A DNA stretch of 64,000 nucleotides from Polytrichum commune (taxonomy: Eukaryota > Streptophyta > Polytrichopsida > Polytrichales > Polytrichaceae), in NCBI GenBank assembly GCA_950295325.1, contig OX485806.1, positions 40,674,001 to 40,738,000 on the forward strand, in the 5' to 3' direction. The stretch's first letter is position 1; each line of letters starts with the position of its first letter. The translations under genes were made by a program, and so were the position numbers. Below the pieces are notes generated by a model. It did no database searches. It had not been told where the DNA came from and was given only the letters and a program-made list of their open reading frames with translations. Positions 34,295 through 46,685 of this stretch are shown in pieces.

Positions 34295-37200
34295 TTACAC
34301 ATCTCCATCTTCCGCTTCATATCCATTCTCGGCGTCATTCACAGCAGCTGCAATACGTGCCAAGTTGTCTTTGGCAAAATCTATATGTTTTTGGGGGATG
34401 GTCATTGTTTCTAATTTGGAACCTTTCCGCGGCTTCCAAGCACAAAGTATAGTATCTGTGTTTATCCAAACCGGTGTGTACGCTGAGTCCACTGTCCACT
34501 TAAAATTCTTTTTGGTGTTCCAACCTTCATAAGTGCGTAGCACGTTTTGGTCTTTAGTGCTTGGACGACAATATTCCACCTCAATTTGACGAAAATTGGG
34601 GCTAGTTCGAACAAAATTGGGTGAAGACAATGCTTTCACCAACCAAATTGGCTTGGGATGCTCCTCATCCCCTGCTCGTACGAGGACCAAATAACCTTCA
34701 TGGCAATCAACACCTATACAAAACGACGGTGCCGGTCGATTGCGGGCAGGGCCAACGTAATGCTCGTCCATTGCGAACTCTTTACGAACGTCTCCATTGC
34801 TAAAAAACATGGTGTCGGACTCGACAACCGTTAAACGGCTTTGTGGCCAAAATCCTTGTGTTAAAGTTGTACGGGTGTTGCCACCAAGTGTCATTAGGGC
34901 CGAGCGAATGCGATCCCAATACGCAATCAAAGGTTCATGAGTATCTCTAACACGTCTAGTGATGTCCTCCTCACACAACTCTTTCTAATATTCAATGAAT
35001 CCGGATATGTCTTTGATGATTTCCGGCCCATTCCTCATGGGGTCGGGTTTGCAAGGCTTTGGATCCCCATCCAGGAGCAAACATTTCCCATCATTGTCTT
35101 GACGCCATACAAGTATACCATCATCCGGGCCCCAATTAGGAGATGTGCACAAAAGCTTAAATTGCATGGCCGGGAGACCATCATCCCTTATATAGAATCG
35201 GAATTGTTGTGCTTTGGTATGTTCCACCAAACGGTCCCCTCCCTTCAACATGTATGGCTTGATGAAGGCCTTGAAATCTGATACTTCCTCAATTATGTGT
35301 GGAATTACCGGCATATGGTCCAAATCCATATACGATTTCATAAGAAGTGGTATGGTTGGAAAATCTTCTTCATGCAACTTCATGCTCCACCGTCCAAAAG
35401 ACGCATCAATGTCATCGTGTCTGTGTCCCACCATCAAGAAAGACACAAACACCTCCTTGAAGATTCTTTTCGCCACAAGCAAGGACCAAAAACAAAATAC
35501 GTATCGACATTTGTTGTCCTTCGCACAATTATCAAGTTGAACGTGGAGAGTTGGAGGCAAAGGTTTCGCACAAAAAGGTTCTCCGGGTGGCTCCGGCAAT
35601 GACGACATACAAACCTCCTTCCCCGTAAGTAGTGCTTCGTAAAGGGATGTCATTCCACAACCATCAAACAATGCACGTGATGAATGTACCGGTGGCTTCT
35701 CCAGATCGCGCAAGAGTTTTGCAAATGATCCCACCGTGTGGTTAGCATCGCCAGGGTAAAAATCCAAACCATAATGGGCATACTTAACGTCTCCATGTCC
35801 GTGGGCAATCATCCCTGGGAAAAAACAAACGATCCATGAATGACAACAATAACAACAACAACCCTAAACGGATGTATGAAGTAGAAACCCAACGCAAACA
35901 CATCTAGTAAAATTGGATAGAATTTGAACACATATTTGTGATTTCCTACAAACCTGTGACAGCTACGGGCAATTTGAAGAGTCCATCCGTGGCCTTTATT
36001 TTCCGTGCATAACAAGGGCATGCGGTCTTGGCGTGGTCCATTTTGTCATGGATGATTGTTAGAACCTCTGTAGGCCTCATTATGGATAGAGTACGGTTCT
36101 TGTAGTAATCTTGATAGTGAGCCTCTTGGTTGTTGACATGTTCAATATATTTTGCTTGGTGTCTGGAGTGGGATTCAGTGCCTATGGGGTGGGCGTCTCG
36201 AAGACATTTGTATTTTTCACACGTCGTACACCTAGCGAACTTGTCCCCATGTCTCTTCAAAATGTATTCAGCAAACTGTTGGTTTTTAATTACACTCAAC
36301 TTGGACAAAGAAATGGGACCACATCCCGCTATGCGACCCACTTCGTTAATGTCCGTTAATATGTTCTTCCATTTTGTACCCGTGGGCAACACCATTTGTA
36401 CAACTTTCTCCCCTGACGACAATGTATTCGTCTTGTGGGGCATTGTATCGGCCAATGGGACTATGATGGTGGAGAGTGTCGCGGAGGCTTGGAGTGTAGC
36501 CTCCCGAGGTTTCTTTATGCCCGAATTTCCATGAAATCGAGAGCGGCGATCCAACGATGAATACTTTTGAAACCTATAAAAGTCAGACTTTGACACGGCG
36601 TGGATGGTATACCACGCGGTACAACACACATCCACATTCTCAAGTGTAACCACCTTATGCCCATGGGTGTCAATGTGCACATTTATGTGAACCTCGAGTT
36701 TCTTTGCCGATCTCATACGGAAATTGGCAAGCCACATCTCTTGACGTAGGGACTTAATTTTCTCCCGCGGGAAAAACTGGCAACATTTCCGAAAGCAACA
36801 GTCCTTGGCGGACACAAGACGGATAGATTCGTCTCCCAATATGCGATCCCGTCGACGCTCCTTATCTCCTCGAGGCACACGGTTAGAATCATATTTGCGT
36901 AGGCCTTTGCGAGGACGTATTTTGGCCAACAAAGCTAATTGCATTTGCTTATGGCGCCGCTCATGGTCCAACAAGCTCACTCCGTCATGGAGAACCCGAC
37001 AAAAAGGCCATCGACGTAAGAAAAATCTCCATGTCACCGGGACCTCAAGCGGAAGCAATGAATTCAAGATGCACACACCAACATCGCTAGGACCAAGGGG
37101 GTTGGCATCCACACAATCACGGGGATCAGAGTTTCTACATATGCCATCTGCCACAGGGACACCAAGGTCGTTGAGTAGGACGACATCAAGGCCAACCCAT

Positions 37201-37430
37201 TGCTCCCTCCCGAAACCGGCATACAACGGAATGTCATCGTGGTCATCCCTGGGATGTAGAGATTGTTCGTGCACTTCTGAAGATTCATGGGAGGATGTAT
37301 GCACAAACTCGCCCATCACGTTTGGCAGAACATTACAACCCGCCGAAGGAGAAGAAAGTTCACACTCACCATCGGAGGATGAAGCAATTGTGGACAACTC
37401 CAATGAATTATATGCCACGGGCAGCGCCAT
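34295..37430 (-). pseudogene. Second DUF7869-like gene (type 2 element) with one nonsense codon
   Basis: Exon 1 is 37430-35954 and exon 2 35814-34295. The intron position and phase match the 28.7-kb copy, and exon 2 has the identical length (1520 nt). All landmarks are kept: C-x-x-C, H-D-K-M-D-H-A-K, L-D-N-C-A-K-D-N-K and V-G-H-R-H-D-D-I-D, the last with R for T. A single TAG at 34985-34987 replaces the Trp codon of the intact copy (context G-F-I-E-Y-W). Otherwise both exons are open. The start codon follows an acceptor (TTTGCTTAG). Its leader region carries the type 2 palindrome array. Apart from this change it looks as complete as its paralogue, so it is recently inactivated or a readthrough case. 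Confidence 0.9.
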
Positions 37431-37953
37431 CCAACCTAAGCAAACCACTAATCAATGTCCAAAACAACAAGCACCGCAATGCACACAAAAGCGAAAACGA
37501 GAGTTGTGTAGATATATGGCCCAAAAAACACAAACAACTCTCGCGGCACCGTTGGGGGACCTCACATATGAAGACGAATGTGCGTTCGAAAACAACGCCA
37601 TGACATGTAAATACAGCGTGGGATTCACACGCCAATGGACAACGGCATCGAATTGTGGTACATATTACCCGTGAAGGGTGTTTGGTCGATTTGCTAATAA
37701 AACATGGGAAGGGTTGCCAACCAACAAAGGACAGCATACACACATATATTCACGAACGCGCGGACGAAAACATCAACCCAACAAACAATGAATTGTAAAA
37801 GGGATAAGCAACGTGCATTGCTCAGGAGCACCCAAAATGCACCTGCATCATTATTCACATGAAGCAAGCATCGTAATTGAAGGGCATGTCTTTGACAGGT
37901 GTGTCTAGGAACGACCGACCCCAAGCTAGAGCCTAAACTGAAGGGTGTATGTA

Positions 37954-38270
37954 TACGAACGATCGTTCGTAAATCATAGCCGAAACATATGGGCATATGC
38001 ATACGAACGATCAATCATGTGTTCTAGCCGTGACCATGTTTGTAAAAAATATTAGCCTGTCGGAAGAAATATCTATAGCCAAGTACTAGGAGGCATGTGC
38101 ATAAATGAACGGATGTTTCTGTATAATTGCAAAATAATATCAATTGATATTTACGAACGCACGTTCGTGAATATCCGACCATCATATGTTCAGTTGGACA
38201 TAACGGATTCACGGGAGCGTAGGTGTCTTTGAGGGTTAAAAGGAAAATATACGAACGCACGTTCGTATAT
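37954..38270. repeat. Scattered type 2 palindromes upstream of the 34-kb gene
   Basis: Dyads with arm TTTACGAACG or its shortened form lie at 37954-37971 (centre AT), 38149-38172 and 38247-38270, with decayed copies near 37748 and 38001. They fall between the gene's first acceptor and the tandem array beyond. Confidence 0.85.
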
Positions 38271-39232
38271 CATTGAACATTTTAGCGCATACGACTACCT
38301 ATAAGTAGGTCAACGTGGAGTACTGTCGAATGCTCTACTTACGAACGCACGTTCGTAAAACCACTCGCATCACACGAACTTACGTGCGCCTGTATCTCGA
38401 AGGAAATATATACGAACGCACGTTCATATATCATTGAACATTTTAGCGCCTACGACTACCTATAAGTATGTCAACGTGGAATACTGTCGAATGCTCTACT
38501 TACGAACGCACGTTCGTAAACCACTCGCATCACACGAACTTACGTGCGCCTGTATCTCGAAGGAAATATATACGAACGCACTTTCGTATATCATTGAACA
38601 TTTTAGCGCCTACGACTACCTATAAGTAGGTCAACGTGGAGTACTGTCGAATGCTCTACTTACGAACGCACGTTCGTAAACCACTCGCATCACACGAACT
38701 TACGTGCGCCTGTATCTCGAAGGAAATATATACGAACACACTTTCGTATATCATTGAACATTTTAGCGCCTACGACTACCTATAAGTATGTCAACGTGGA
38801 GTACTGTCGAATGCTCTACTTACGAACGCACGTTCGTAAACCACTCGCATCACACGAACTTACGTGCACCTGTATCTCGAAGGAAATATATACGAACGCA
38901 CGTTCGTATATCATTGAACATTTTAGCGCCTACGACTACCTATAAGTAGGTGAACGTGGAGTAATGTCGAATGCTCTACTTACGAATGCACGTTCGTAAG
39001 CCACTCGCATCACACGAACTTACGTGCGCCTGTATCTCGAAGGAAATATATACGAACGCACGTTTATATATAATTGAACATTTTCGTGCTTGTGACTACC
39101 TGTAAGTAAATCTACGCGGAGTATGTCTAATGCTCTAATTACGAACGTGCGTTCGTAAACCACTCGCATCCCGTGTCTGAACCTCTTGTGCCTATGCTAC
39201 CAACTCATCTTTATGAACGTGCGTTCGTAAAC
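38271..39232. repeat. Six-copy 160-bp tandem array, two type 2 palindromes per unit
   Basis: The unit begins at GAACATTTTAGCGCC and holds one dyad of the form TTACGAACG-CA-CGTTCGTAA and one flanked by TATA. The first dyad recurs at 38341, 38502, 38662, 38822, 38981 and 39141. Units are nearly identical, apart from the last, more diverged one. A further dyad lies at 39210-39232 (centre TG). Small frames such as 38434-38625 are repeat translations. Confidence 0.95.
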
Positions 39233-40623
39233 GTCCGGTATTTGCGGCGGTATATGCGGGTATGTGCAACCTATTGTGTACCTGGGAGGTATAGGGTGGG
39301 CGCACAAGAAAATGGTTTGTGGTTGTTCCAGTCAGGTCTGTGAAGCGCACACAAAGTTGTGCTGCAAAAAAATAGCTCTGATGTGGGGGGAAGAGCTTTA
39401 AGTACCTTCCCCCTGATGGTTCAAAATCCCTTGGATGCTATTTAAAAAGCGGATTCCCGCTGCCTACTTTGACCTAACAATATGCCATTCCATCCATGCG
39501 GAATAAATAAATAGCATTATGTATGGAACATGTCTTGCATGCACGCAACATATTGTAAATATGTCAATCGGTCGCACACCTTAGTTGTCACCAAGGTCTC
39601 ATGAGAATATATGTCTATATTTATATGTATATATAAATGTCATATTGTATATTATATTATATATACACATATATATAATATTAGATACATGATGTCTATA
39701 TAGGTTGATGATTAACATTGAATCTAAATGATTTGCGACTAAGGTGTGAAGTCCAAGTTAATTGACGATTGATTATACCTAATAAAGTGATGAAGGGTTT
39801 AGGGTAATACATATTCACACACACAATGAGGTAAGAGTGGCTAAGAACATGTTGTGGAAGCCCCTAAAATTGTAGGTATCATATGATTCACATAAAAAAA
39901 ATGCCCGTAATATGGTCACCAAGTGCATGAATACCAATAAAAAGTCGCTTAATCCATAATGGCTTGTACTAGGTAAATTGAGGACATTTTGAAGTAATCA
40001 TACCCAATATATGTAGGTACGGTCTTCATTCAAATGTAACACTAGGTTTGAAAATAATGAATTAAAATGGCATGATTGGAAATGATCAATCACTTTGGAA
40101 CGGTGCATACGATAATGATAAGAATTAAAACCATGCCTACGTGAAATCACACTTACAATTATTAATATCATGTGTTTGACGTCCTATGGGAAATAAAATT
40201 TCCTCCACCTCTTGTAAAGGTTTAGGATAGCGCAGGCTCACCACAATCTGAAATTGTGTCCTTCATCCAATAAATATTTTTTTAAGGAACCATTGAACAC
40301 CTTGAAAGACATATTGTCCATGAAAAATTTATATTTTAAAACACCATATACACATCCTTGCGGGTGGATTTTTTATTTGAATCCACCCTCTACACTCAAG
40401 GCTCGCCAAACATCGGACCATATTATGAATTATAAGTTTAAATGCAATTGATCATTGGTGAAATTTAAAGTTGATGGCACTAGTATTCGTTTGTTAGTTC
40501 AAGTCGACAACTAATTAAATGACTTCACCTCCTATTGGAAATTCATTTTTCCTCCACCATGGTGTGGAAATGGATAACTAACTTGGAATGGTACATACAA
40601 TAGTATGCACTTACAATTATAAA
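39233..40623. other. AT-rich intergenic DNA
   Basis: No gene is supported. A TATA-rich low-complexity stretch lies at 39610-39690. A segment at about 40060-40165 is repeated in diverged form at about 40555-40625 (CACTTACAATTAT and flanks). Confidence 0.5.
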
Positions 40624-41045
40624 CACTATATTCGTTAAATTGAGACTTTTTGGGCATTTTGAAACATTCATAGAAATAAGAACAAAGATAAATGGAACAC
40701 ATATTGGAGAAAGTTGTAAGATGCGAACACTTTGAAGCGGGTGTTTAGAACAAGAACCCCATTAATAATTCATATTTGGGATTGTTTAGGGTGGGCAATC
40801 CAAACCTTAGGCCAAGTTGAAGGGGAAATCTTAAAACATTCATATTATCGCACAAAAACTTGTATGAATATGGTTTAGGTAGGGCAATCCAAACCATAAA
40901 TCATATTGAAGGGGAAATATGTGAACCAATATAATATAACATACAAAATATTCCAAACTCATATTTGTGATGGTTTAGGTAGGGCAATCCAAACCTTAGA
41001 CCATATTGAAGGAAAAATCATGTGACACTTCTATTATTGCAAAAA
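40624..41045 (+). mobile_element. CACTA-type left terminus and subterminal repeats, probably of the type 3 element
   Basis: It begins CACTATATTCGTTAA, then TTGAGACTTTTTGGGC, on the side facing the 3' ends of the minus-strand genes at 41-51 kb. From about 40780 to 41040 there are three diverged units of about 100-120 bp containing GGTTTAGGTAGGGCAATCC. Subterminal repeats of this sort are typical of CACTA elements. The segment 40660-40760 is also found at about 53190-53290. Confidence 0.7.
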
Positions 41046-41153
41046 AAACATACAAATTATGGCATGTAAAATGCATAGCATGCTAACACCACACATCCAT
41101 TGGATAGTGCGACCCAAAATGATGTTGCCTATGCCCCCAAAACCCTACGCCTA

Positions 41154-41890
41154 CTATGGCCTATCTAGCCTCGGAGACCGCCTCTTTCTCTTTTGCAATC
41201 TTTTCTTTTGCCTCTTTTTCTTTTGCTGCGACTTCTTTTGCTCGCATTGCTTCAACATTCCTGAAAATCTCCGCCCCGCGACTATAGCCATTTTTGGGGT
41301 CATCGCCATCAATAACACACATTTTGGATTCCGTCGGCCGCCCGAATTATACGACGAAGAATTCGAATACGATGAAGTGGACTGTCTTGCATTTCTGGTC
41401 ATAGAGTAGAAACGCTCCACCTCGATGGACGCACTAGCCCGCATAGTCTTACGGGTGGAAGCAACCTGCAACGCGTCAATGCAATAACACATGTGTTAGT
41501 TTAGGGAGGAAGACCCAAACGTGTCACACGTTCAATTTTTTAGCGCAAAATGATTGTAATGCGCGGTTAACCATGTGGGGGGGGGGGTTCACCTTGTCAC
41601 CGGGGCCATTCGCGAGGAGGGGCAAGGCGTCCCGCAAAGGAATAGGAAGGGTTCCACTCTTCGTTGGCCGAGCGTCCATCCACAGCCGCCGTTGAGGTGT
41701 AATACTGCCGCCGGGCCGAGAGGGGGACGTCCGGACACATTTGCGATCTATGCCCTTGAGCGGCGACGGGGACGGAGAATGCCGGAAGATTTGCTTGGGT
41801 GGGGGCTATTGACGATGTCGGCGTCAATAGGCTCCTTGGAGTAGTCGATGGTGGACGCGGTGTGAACCCTTTGAGTGGTCCAGCACTCTG
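41154..41890 (-). CDS. Two-exon 3' end of an unidentified basic protein
   Basis: An exon at about 41890-41594 (acceptor CCCGCAG, donor near 41588-41602) is followed by an exon at 41474-41154 (acceptor GCGTTGCAG), which ends at a stop. The upstream exon encodes Pro/Ser-rich sequence. The last exon encodes a Ser/Tyr-rich stretch and a Lys/Arg-rich tail of K-K-x-R-Q-K-K repeats that could be a nuclear-localisation signal. No family was recognised. It lies just inside the terminus at 40624 and may be a third gene of that element. Upstream exons were not found, possibly because of LTR-like DNA at 42.1-44.8 kb. Confidence 0.4.
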
Positions 41891-42141
41891 CGGGATCACT
41901 TTTAATTAGAATGTTAGCATTAAAAGTTAGAATTGATAGGGAATTTAGGGAAAATTAGTTCATTTAGCATTTAGCCTAGAAGAAGGAAGGTCAAAATGAA
42001 ACTAAGTAGTGCTAGAAGATATCAAAGTAGAAAAAATATGCTAGCTAGTAAAAACAACTAGCTAAGCAAATATTAGTAGATGCTAGCTATTAAGCAAATG
42101 TTAGTAAATGCTAACTAAGCAAATATTAGTTTATTAGTTAG

Positions 42142-44760
42142 TGTGAGGCACACAAGATTATTGGAGGTGTTTTGCGTAAGAAGACAAAATCGGCTTGAAG
42201 ACTTTTGAAGAAAATTAGAAAAAGAGCAAGGGGGCTATTTGCCCACTTGCCCCCTTGCCAACTCGATGGCGGAAAAATTAGAAAGATTTCTAAGGTATCC
42301 CGTCGGAGCCACCTCGGCGAGAGGGTGGCAACCTCAACTGGGAAAACCCCCGAGCCAAAATTTCGGGAAAGGGTTTGAAAAATGGATCCGGTGGAGGAGG
42401 GGTCCAACCCTTTTGTGAGAGGGTTTAAAAACCCCTCCTTCCACCTTGTAGGTCTCTATCTTCCTCTAATGCTTGGGCGAAGCCCTGCTTCAATGTAGTT
42501 AGGAAAAAATCCTTTAGCATGCATTCTCAATGGCCTAAAAGAAAGGCTTGAGAACCTCCTCTACTCTCTCTCCTAGTTAGAATGTGTGTTTATTAACACA
42601 CCAACAAAATTATTCCTTCTTTTGTAGAGGTAGGTTGGATGGTAGAGTTTTGAGTGGAGGCATTGTAGACCTCATCTGCCAATGACTTGAAAGCTTAGTT
42701 CAGAAGCTAGAACAAGATACTTATCATTTTTCTCTTACAGAGATTTCATATAGCTATCCATAGCCGTTTCCCATTTGTGATTTGGTTAAGATGACTATTA
42801 GTTATGGATTTCCAAAGATGGAGTAGAAAAACTGGGTGATCTTATGGGTAGCGGCTGCTGGATCAGACCTGCGAGCCCAATAGGAATTTTAATTCTAAGA
42901 AGTTATATTTTTCCCAAGTAGAACTTTTGTGTAGCTTTCCAAAATGGCTTAAAACATTTGATTTGAGCATGATTTGAATTAGATATGAATTGTGGAAGAT
43001 GGGGCACATAGTTTGAGAACTTTTGGTTGACTGCTGCATTACAGAGGATCTGTTGGGTTCACTTCGGCTTACCTTTCTAATCACATATTTTTATCAAATA
43101 CATATTTTTAATATCTCTCCAGGGTCATATAGAACGTTTGATTTGAATAAGATTTGAATTAGATATGAATTGTTGAAGGCGAGATACATAGTTTAAGCCT
43201 TCTTGATTGACTGCTGTGTTACAAGGAGTCTGCTGAATTTCTATTAGCTTAACCTGCTGATGTTATAATTTTCCTAGTTAGAACTTGTTCATAGCTTTCC
43301 AATGGTATAAGGAAAGCCTAGATCCAACTAGTAAGGAATGTGCTATGAATTTTTGAAGTTAGAAGGTAGATAGGTGGGTTGGAAGGGTCGGTTGAATCGA
43401 CCTCACACTTCCAATCCTCATAACTTTTGCAATTCTTATCCGATTAAAGTGATTTTTAGATCATTGGAAAGATAATTAGGTGCACTAAGTATAAATATTA
43501 TGCTTAGGATTAAATTACAGTGCAGAATAAATACTTTATATTTTAATTGTTAACTAAGGTACTACCAAACTAGTTACAAAGAAGAGGCAAGGTCGACGCT
43601 CAAGAAGTGGAGCAAGGAAGGAGGTAGCGGTTCGGCCTCCATCCAGCCCAAATCAACCGAGGAGAATTAAATTAAATTTACTGACGCTAGCCTTCCATTT
43701 AGGGTTGGAGGGAGCGCGGCTAAGGTACGCATCTCTAAACCCACTCACCTATCTCGTAAGGTCAAGTGGCTTGACCACTTGACCGCCAAGGGAATACCCA
43801 ACTCCATTGTTTTCGGGGCCCTTGGTATGTTTTGTGGTAGTAGCTTCATTTATTAGCAAGTTTCGTGTGTGGTAAGTCGGATTAATCACCGACATAACCA
43901 CTCTTAATATTGTTGGTGGAAATGTGGGATTAATGACCCGCGAATCCACTATTATGTTGTTGGCCCCATAGATTGGGAGTAATGGCCCCAATTTATGAAG
44001 ATTGCGCAACAGGTTGAACCTACAGGTCGTCCGTCACCCTGGTCCCATTGAGTTGCATTTCGTGGTCTATCCAGTGTAAACACATTTAACAATCAAAACA
44101 TATAAAATAAATCGTAAACCCTTGTTGGCAAGAGACCCGAATCGGAAACTTAACTTGGTAGAGTGACACCACCCTTCGAACCATTGATGTCCGAAGGGTT
44201 TGAGATGTTACTCGACCTTCAAAGGACCTGCACGAGGCCTTAGAAGGTTCCGAGGTAAGGGGTGCACCAACCAGGTAAGGGGTGATGCCTAATATGTTAA
44301 TGTAGTGAGTTAGGACGTGCAAACAAAAGTAAGTAATTAAGAAGGAATTTGTGTGAAGGGTGGGACTTAGGCCAAGTTCCCCCGCTTAGAAAACTAAATA
44401 GAACTAAATAAAGAAATAGGAAGAATTGAATGGTCCATCAAATTGTTGTTATTCCGTTCGTTGAGTTAGGGTGGTATGAGTCACACCCGGTTGGGTGTAT
44501 CAGAACCATCCCAATTCACAAATTAGGATTGCCTTGGTTTCAAGGCTGGTGCGTCTGCGCGTAGAATAGGTTGTAGGTTAAGGTTAGAACTAGATATGAA
44601 ATTGGTTAGTGGAGTTTAGAGCGACACTAGTAAAAAACTAAGGCCCAACCTTTGGAGGTACTACGACGCATATTTAATCTCCCTTAAAAATCTAACTACT
44701 CACGTTATACACCTATCATCCGGGTTCGGCTTGGGCGCCTGCAAATGCAGGCCACCTTCA
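42142..44760. mobile_element. LTR-retroelement-like non-coding DNA
   Basis: The segment resembles the nested LTR at 12025-13498 in style: it starts TGTGAGGC, ends near CACCTTCAC, and shares CCTTGGTTTC-type blocks (44530; compare 12050). A block of about 85 bp (TTTGAATTAGATATGAATTGT and flanks) is directly repeated at 42955-43045 and 43135-43222. No target duplication was found and no pol is present, so this call is tentative. It separates the 41-kb exons from gene B. Confidence 0.35.
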
Positions 44761-46271
44761 CCGAAGGGCTTGTGTGATACTTTTAGGCTCCCTCGAAAGG
44801 GGGTGGCCCAAAAGTACCACACGCGACATCGTAGACAGTCTCGTAGAAGAAGCTCCCCAAGTTTGATTCGCTGACGATCTCAATCGAGGGCTCCAAACGC
44901 CGATGGCAAAATTAAAACAAACAAAACCCAAGGAGAGGGGGGGAGGGGGGAGCATGTGAAAATCGATATACAATTGAGGCATAATATATCACACACAATG
45001 GCACACCATGTAGTATCTCAAATGAGTTTATTATATTTCGCGTGAGCGTACAACTCTCTATACATATAGTCCTTCGGATCCATGTATCTTTCGCCTATTG
45101 GATTACAACTAAGGAACCGGGGCACGGGTAGTCCGCTCCCCACGAGCGTTTGAATGTACTTAAGTAGGTCTAACAAAAAGCGATCTCGGACCTTCTCGAC
45201 CGTCCACGTGGGACAAACTATGAAGTTGGAGGTCGGGTTCAAAATGTTTTTGGAAGCGCTGTTGTCCACCATCAACGTGTTGTCACGGGTGGGGCGAACG
45301 TCGTAGGGATAGCCGACCATGTTGGGACGCTGGTCCCATACGACTGGCTTCAAGACCTTAAGAAATTGGTTTACGGCGGGGTTGTTGGGCTTCTTCACAA
45401 CCCTGCCCTCGGGGGTGTATAATGTTTTACAAGAATCCTGTCCTAAGACCAAGCACGGGGGTTGGAGTCCTTTGAAGATGAACTCCACGACCGCCTGGGT
45501 GTTCTCGGACTTCATGGAGCTCCACACGATCACCCACCATTTGGATAGGGCGATCTGTAGGAAGCGCCGAAGCCACGGGCGGAGGTACACTAGCTTGCTT
45601 TTGATGTACGCGGGGGGACCATCGTAGTTGGCGTCCTCGGGCTTGCAGAAAGGCACCGTGGGGACCCTCGGACAATGCACGCATTGGACAAGGACCCCGT
45701 TGAGGTCTAGCACCAGGAACCGGGTCTTGGGAGGCGAAGGTGGCGAGGGCAAAATTGGGGGGACCACCACGCTGTCCTCCACACTCCTCGGAGAGGACCG
45801 GTGGGGAGCCGCGACGCTATGCTCCGAACCCTGCGGCGACGAGCGAGAGAAGGCGGCGAGGACTATGTTATGCTATGTCCATCTCAAGCATAACGGAAAT
45901 TTTGTGCAAACACAAGAAGAATTAGACCATTGGTGGCAACAAAAACATACAACGGGAACAACATACATTGGGGCACGGATGCAAACATATGGGCGCCAAA
46001 AATAATAACTTTATTTTTACAAATCTCTATGTACAATTTGATGGGGGGGGGGGACCGCGGTGAACGAGGGCATTCACACTATCCTAATTCTACATCTACA
46101 AAATTGGTTGCGCGCCGCCAAGGTCGAGCGTAGTCGAGTGCAGGTGAAACGAAGGGGATCGCGGGGGGCACGTTGGGGGAGGGGGAGCAAGTGTAGAGCA
46201 TGGGGGGCAGGGGTGTGCATTTCCTCCTAGCAATGGGGACACGACCACGCCAACAAGACAGTGACCCAGGA

Positions 46272-46295
46272 AGTTTGGGTCGGTCGACCCAAACT
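46272..46295. repeat. Type 3 palindrome in inferred intron 3 of gene B
   Basis: The dyad has arm AGTTTGGGTCG, centre GT, and lies within the inferred intron 45831-46315. Its presence fits the rule that the internal introns of this gene family carry palindromes. Confidence 0.9.
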
Positions 46296-46594
46296 GGGAG
46301 GGCTCAGTGTATTACCTCGCCCTGGTCATGTCTCGACGATGTGGAAGCCTCCACCGTCCCCGCTGCCCCACCTCTCTCGCCACCGCCTTCTCCGACGACG
46401 TTAGGAACCTTCTCCTGCAAACAATCGGCATCAGGCCCTTGTCCTAAACCAATCTCCGCATGTGCATCATGCATGGGTTCATCAATTTGGTTAGGAGTAG
46501 AGGTATCACCAGGCCCTTGCAGGCCTTCAACATCTAGCATGGCCGTGCCTAGTTGACATTCATGTTGGTCAAGGGAGGACTGCACTGCAATGGG

Positions 46595-46685
46595 GTTTGG
46601 GTCGCCCGACCCAAACTGTCCTGCATCTGGAGAGGGCCCTTCGGACACTACAGTGGATGGTGGGTTTGGGTCGGTTGACCCAAAC
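46595..46685. repeat. Two type 3 palindromes inside exon 3 of gene B, in frame
   Basis: Dyads at 46595-46616 (centre CC) and 46664-46685 (centre GT, one mismatch) lie within the open exon. On the coding strand they encode F-G-S-G-D-P-N and F-G-S-T-D-P-N without disturbing the frame. They sit in the disordered Pro-rich region. Confidence 0.95.

Noticed and set aside
37064-37674. Plus-strand frames opposite the 34-kb gene (for example 36805-37674)
   Set aside because: They are shadows of the minus-strand DUF7869-like gene and lack its homology.
42142-44760. Confident solo LTR call
   Set aside because: Terminal bases resemble the 12-kb nested LTR but no target duplication was found, so it is listed only as tentative.
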